Under the pieces are notes generated by a model. It made no database searches. It had not been told where the DNA came from and saw only the letters and a program-made list of their open reading frames with translations. A program made the translations under genes and the position numbers. From assembly GCA_029433365.1 (NCBI GenBank), contig JAQTHZ010000002.1, positions 558,001 through 622,000 on the forward strand: a DNA stretch of 64,000 nucleotides. Reading direction: 5' to 3'. This DNA comes from Orbaceae bacterium ESL0721. Lineage in GTDB: Bacteria > Pseudomonadota > Gammaproteobacteria > Enterobacterales > Orbaceae. Positions 61,182 to 64,000 of this stretch are shown here, one piece after another. The first letter of the stretch is position 1, and each line of letters opens with the position of its first letter.

Positions 61182-61367
61182 GCTTTGCCTGCAACGCGTA
61201 GCAAGCTTTAAATCCGCTGCACACTTTCCCCCCCCCGCTACTATTGGCGGGAATTGATTTTATATTTTCTTAATTAGCATTGTATCCGTTGGTAGATTTA
61301 ATAGATTAATCACGACTGCTTTTTACTAACGGCTTAATTAGTAAATCCAACCAATTTATAACAAATC

Positions 61368-61381
61368 AACCCTAAAACATT
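61368..61381 (+). repeat. AACCCTAAAACATT motif copy
   Basis: An exact copy in the long ilvI upstream gap. Confidence 0.85.
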
Positions 61382-61491
61382 GCCGATATTTGTAATCAAA
61401 AAGGTAATAAATAATCTGAATAACATCTATTTATAAAATAATTAACAATAAAATTTAACTTTTATTTAGTAATTTTTGATTAACACCCCAA

Positions 61492-61505
61492 AACCCTAAA
61501 ACAAT
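61492..61505 (+). repeat. AACCCTAAAACAAT motif copy
   Basis: The second copy in the same gap, 124 bp from the first and in the same orientation. Confidence 0.85.
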
Positions 61506-61740
61506 TTTGATGCTGTTGTTTAAAGCGGATAGTTTAAAAAATATTTTTAATGTTAGATAAAACCACCAACCTCAATCTGTACCAGTTAACTGTAAAATTT
61601 GGGGCAATATCCGCGATATTTATACTAAAAATAGTGGTTAAATCGTAAAAATGGTGCTTTTTTAGCTGGGCTGTTGCATTGATTTTGCGCATGAGTTAAT
61701 GCAAAATGAATTCCTTAAAAATTCTTTCACGTTTACATGG

Positions 61741-61779
61741 TTTATATTAAATGTTTATATCAAATGTTTATAGCAACTG
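61741..61779. repeat. 13-bp tandem array, three units
   Basis: TTTATATTAAATG, TTTATATCAAATG and TTTATAGCAACTG at 61741, 61754 and 61767; a fourth partial copy follows. Confidence 0.75.
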
Positions 61780-61883
61780 TTTATAACTTCTTTTTATAAA
61801 CAATTATTTATAACAAAAATTCATAAAAAATGTAAAAACTGAGTTTGATGAAGGTTTTATAACAAAAATAGTTGGAGGAAGAG

Positions 61884-63596
61884 ATGGCAAAGCTATCGGG
61901 TGCGGAGATGGTAGTTCAGTCCTTGATTGATCAAGGGGTAAAACAGATTTTTGGCTATCCGGGTGGGAGTGTTTTAGATATCTATGATTCATTGCATCGC
62001 TTAGGTGGCGTTGAGCATATTTTAGTTAGGCATGAACAGGCGGCAGTGCATATGGCGGACGGTTATGCGAGAGCAACTGGTGAGGTTGGGGTGGTGCTGG
62101 TCACTTCTGGACCTGGTGCGACAAATACGATTACGGGTATTGCCACAGCTTATATGGACTCGGTACCGTTAGTTATCATCTCGGGGCAGGTGGCGCATAA
62201 TTTAATTGGTTATGACGCCTTTCAAGAGTGCGATATGATTGGCATCTCTCGCCCCATTGTTAAGCACAGTTTTTTGGTGAAAGAGGCGCAGGAGATCCCC
62301 GAAATTATTAAAAAAGCGTTCTATATTGCCTCAACCGGTCGCCCTGGCCCTGTCGTTATTGATCTCCCTAAAGATGTAGTTAATCCAAATAATAAATTCA
62401 GTTATCACTACCCTAAATCGGTCGCGCTACGCTCTTATAATCCGACTGTCCACGGGCATAAAGGTCAGATTAAAAAAGCGTTAACCATGCTGCTGGCAGC
62501 TAAAAAGCCGGTGCTCTATATTGGTGGTGGGGTGATGAATGCAACGCAAGAGGTGAAAGATTTAGCCGAAAAACTTAATCTGCCAGTTGCCTCAACCTTG
62601 ATGGGGATTAGTGCCTTCCCGAGTCATGATAAAAAATATCTGGGTATGATCGGTATGCATGGGGTTTATGAGGCAAATATGGCGATGCATAATGCCGATC
62701 TGATTTTGGCGGTGGGTGTGCGGTTTGATGATAGAACTACCAATAGCCTTGATAAATATTGCCCAAAAGCGAAAATTATTCATGTCGATATCGATCCGAC
62801 CTCTATCTCAAAAACGGTGCCAGCTACGGTGCCTGTGGTGGGTGATGCTAAATCTGTTTTAGAGACGCTGCTTGCTGAACTTGATGAGACAACCGTTGAA
62901 CGTGATTGGGATGCGCTTGCTGATTGGTGGAAGCAGATTGAACATTGGCGTTCACGTCACTGTTTAGCCTATAGCCAAGAGGGCGAGACTATTAAGCCAC
63001 AAGAGGCAATTGAGCTGCTGCATAAACTGACCAATGGTGATGCCTATGTTACGACAGATGTTGGCCAGCATCAGATGTTTACTGCGCTCTACTATCCATT
63101 TGATAAACCACGCCATTTTATCACCTCTGGCGGTTTGGGGACGATGGGTTTTGGTCTGCCAGCGGCTTTAGGGGTTAAGCTTGCTTTCCCTGATAAACAG
63201 GTGATCTGCGTTACTGGTGATGGCAGTATTCAGATGAATATTCAAGAGCTATCAACCGCACTGCAATATGGCTTGCCGGTTGTGATCCTCAATCTTAATA
63301 ACCGTTTTTTAGGTATGGTGAAGCAGTGGCAAGATATGATCTATGCTGGTCGCCACTCAAGCTCATATATGGAGTCGCTCCCTGATTTTGCGAAGATTGC
63401 CGAGGCTTACGGGCATGTAGGAATGGTGATAACAAAACGCAGTGAGCTTGAGTCAAAACTGCAAGAGGCATTATCGATTAAAGATCGTTTAGTATTTGTG
63501 GATGTGATGACCGATGCGACCGAGCATGTCTACCCGATGCAGATTCGTGGCGGCAATATGAGTGAAATGTGGTTAAGTAAAACGGAGAGAACCTAA
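61884..63596 (+). CDS. ilvI: Acetolactate synthase III large subunit IlvI
   Basis: IlvI is the thiamine-diphosphate enzyme that begins valine, leucine and isoleucine synthesis. It has [30 protein letters not shown], catalytic Glu in [17 protein letters not shown], the FAD-binding middle domain and the ThDP motif [13 protein letters not shown] start at the ATG at 61884 (570 residues, MAKLSGAEM), with GGAGG at 61874-61878; an in-frame TTG at 61872 is less likely. The stop TAA shares an A with the ilvH start. Confidence 0.97.
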   Translation: MAKLSGAEMVVQSLIDQGVKQIFGYPGGSVLDIYDSLHRLGGVEHILVRHEQAAVHMADGYARATGEVGVVLVTSGPGATNTITGIATAYMDSVPLVIISGQVAHNLIGYDAFQECDMIGISRPIVKHSFLVKEAQEIPEIIKKAFYIASTGRPGPVVIDLPKDVVNPNNKFSYHYPKSVALRSYNPTVHGHKGQIKKALTMLLAAKKPVLYIGGGVMNATQEVKDLAEKLNLPVASTLMGISAFPSHDKKYLGMIGMHGVYEANMAMHNADLILAVGVRFDDRTTNSLDKYCPKAKIIHVDIDPTSISKTVPATVPVVGDAKSVLETLLAELDETTVERDWDALADWWKQIEHWRSRHCLAYSQEGETIKPQEAIELLHKLTNGDAYVTTDVGQHQMFTALYYPFDKPRHFITSGGLGTMGFGLPAALGVKLAFPDKQVICVTGDGSIQMNIQELSTALQYGLPVVILNLNNRFLGMVKQWQDMIYAGRHSSSYMESLPDFAKIAEAYGHVGMVITKRSELESKLQEALSIKDRLVFVDVMTDATEHVYPMQIRGGNMSEMWLSKTERT

Positions 63597-64000
63597 TGCA
63601 CTATATATTATCTATTTTGACCGAAAATGAGCCGGGCGCACTTTCACGTATTATTGGGCTCTTTTCACAACGTGGTTTTAATATTGAAACCATGACAACC
63701 GCACCAACTGAAGATCCTACCATGCACAGAATGACCATTCAGACCTCTGGTGATGAGCAGGTTATTGAGCAGATTCAGAAGCAGTTAAATAAGTTGGTTA
63801 ATGTCTACCGTGTGCATGATTTGAGTGAAGGTCCACATGTTGAGCGCGAAATAATGTTAGTTAAGGTGGCAGCAAAAGGGTCAGAAGCGCGAGATGAACT
63901 TAAACGGTGTGTTGATATCTTCCGCGGTTCGATTGTTGATGTTACAGCGACACAATATATTATTCAACTTGCGGGGACGAGCGAAAAACTCGATTCATTC
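63596..64000 (+). CDS. ilvH: Acetolactate synthase III small subunit IlvH (3' partial)
   Basis: Reads [20 protein letters not shown]... with the ACT regulatory domain (SRIIGLFSQRGFNIETMTT), then HRMTIQTSGDEQVIEQI and the C-terminal domain start (VKVAAKGSEARDELKR). The gene overlaps ilvI by one base (TAATG) and runs off the window after 135 codons, out of about 163 expected. The small subunit gives valine feedback inhibition to IlvI. Confidence 0.96.
   Translation, partial: MHYILSILTENEPGALSRIIGLFSQRGFNIETMTTAPTEDPTMHRMTIQTSGDEQVIEQIQKQLNKLVNVYRVHDLSEGPHVEREIMLVKVAAKGSEARDELKRCVDIFRGSIVDVTATQYIIQLAGTSEKLDSF

Larger units (their letters stand above)
61182..61883. other. Long gap before ilvI (702 bp)
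   Basis: No gene is seen. It carries an eight-C run (61229-61236) with a small adjoining stem CCCGC/GCGGG (61234-61251), two copies of the 14-mer (61368, 61492), an inverted pair TGCATT/AATGCA near 61674-61704, and a 13-bp tandem array (61741-61779). No leader peptide or attenuator for ilvI is recognisable. The Shine-Dalgarno GGAGG is at 61874-61878. Confidence 0.55.

Noticed and set aside
60817-61257. A 146-codon frame overlapping the adhesin 3' end.
   Set aside because: It has no ribosome-binding site and its composition (Thr- and Val-rich) is that of an alternative frame of the adhesin gene.

Overview
The window is AT-rich chromosomal DNA of a gammaproteobacterium related to the Enterobacterales. 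Many blocks keep the order seen in E. coli: ppiD-ybaV, leuS-lptE-holA-nadD, rluD-pgeF, lnt-corC-ybeY beside gltIJKL, yhdT-panF-prmA-dusB-fis, zapC-ycbX and ilvIH. Low GC, gene set and operon breaks suggest Orbaceae (Gilliamella/Orbus group); that placement is inference. I see no rRNA, tRNA, CRISPR array, transposase or prophage gene.

Layout. 1-7.4 kb: C-terminal part of PpiD, a ComEA-like HhH protein, priA, and clpB with a heat-shock-like promoter. 7.9-11.1 kb: a two-gene unit (PEP-hydrolase-like TIM barrel plus UPF0261 protein) divergent from a TetR regulator; together the two proteins equal the two halves of plant Tm-1. 11.2-24.9 kb: housekeeping genes ttcA, efpL/yeiP, lysP, infA, nadD, holA, lptE, leuS, bamD, rluD, pgeF, bamE, dusA. 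24.9-27.3 kb: a BasRS/PmrAB two-component system tail-to-tail with yrbL. 27.5-44.1 kb: fabA, lonH, gltIJKL, lnt, corC, ybeY, rlmH, rsfS, fis-dusB, prmA, panF, yhdT, ilvC. 44.4-46.2 kb: zapC and ycbX. 46.3-57.6 kb: a complete citrate fermentation locus (citG, citB-citA, citS, a FAH-family gene, citCDEF, citX). It has no oadGAB, so the FAH-family enzyme is a candidate for handling oxaloacetate. 57.8-59.3 kb: an ion/citrate-type transporter. 59.6-61.2 kb: an exported adhesin-like protein. 61.9-64.0 kb: ilvI and the start of ilvH.

The most interesting element is at 59.6-59.9 kb. A strong promoter-like sequence, Shine-Dalgarno and ATG (59686) are followed by seven perfect copies of a 7-bp repeat. 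The ATG is out of frame with the long adhesin-like ORF, whose signal peptide is coded upstream of its first in-frame ATG. Gain of one repeat unit or loss of two would join the frames, the expected design of a phase-variable surface protein, here in the OFF state.

A second theme is repeats. Many intergenic gaps hold a local array of 3-8 imperfect tandem units of 11-16 bp, with a different sequence in each gap. Related in-frame repeats appear at the ends of PanF and CitX, where they encode a 12-bp-periodic tail and a pentapeptide-like N-terminal extension. Independently, a 14-mer, AACCCTAAAACAWT, recurs at least eleven times, always between genes, sometimes as inverted pairs and once as a 14-bp tandem array.
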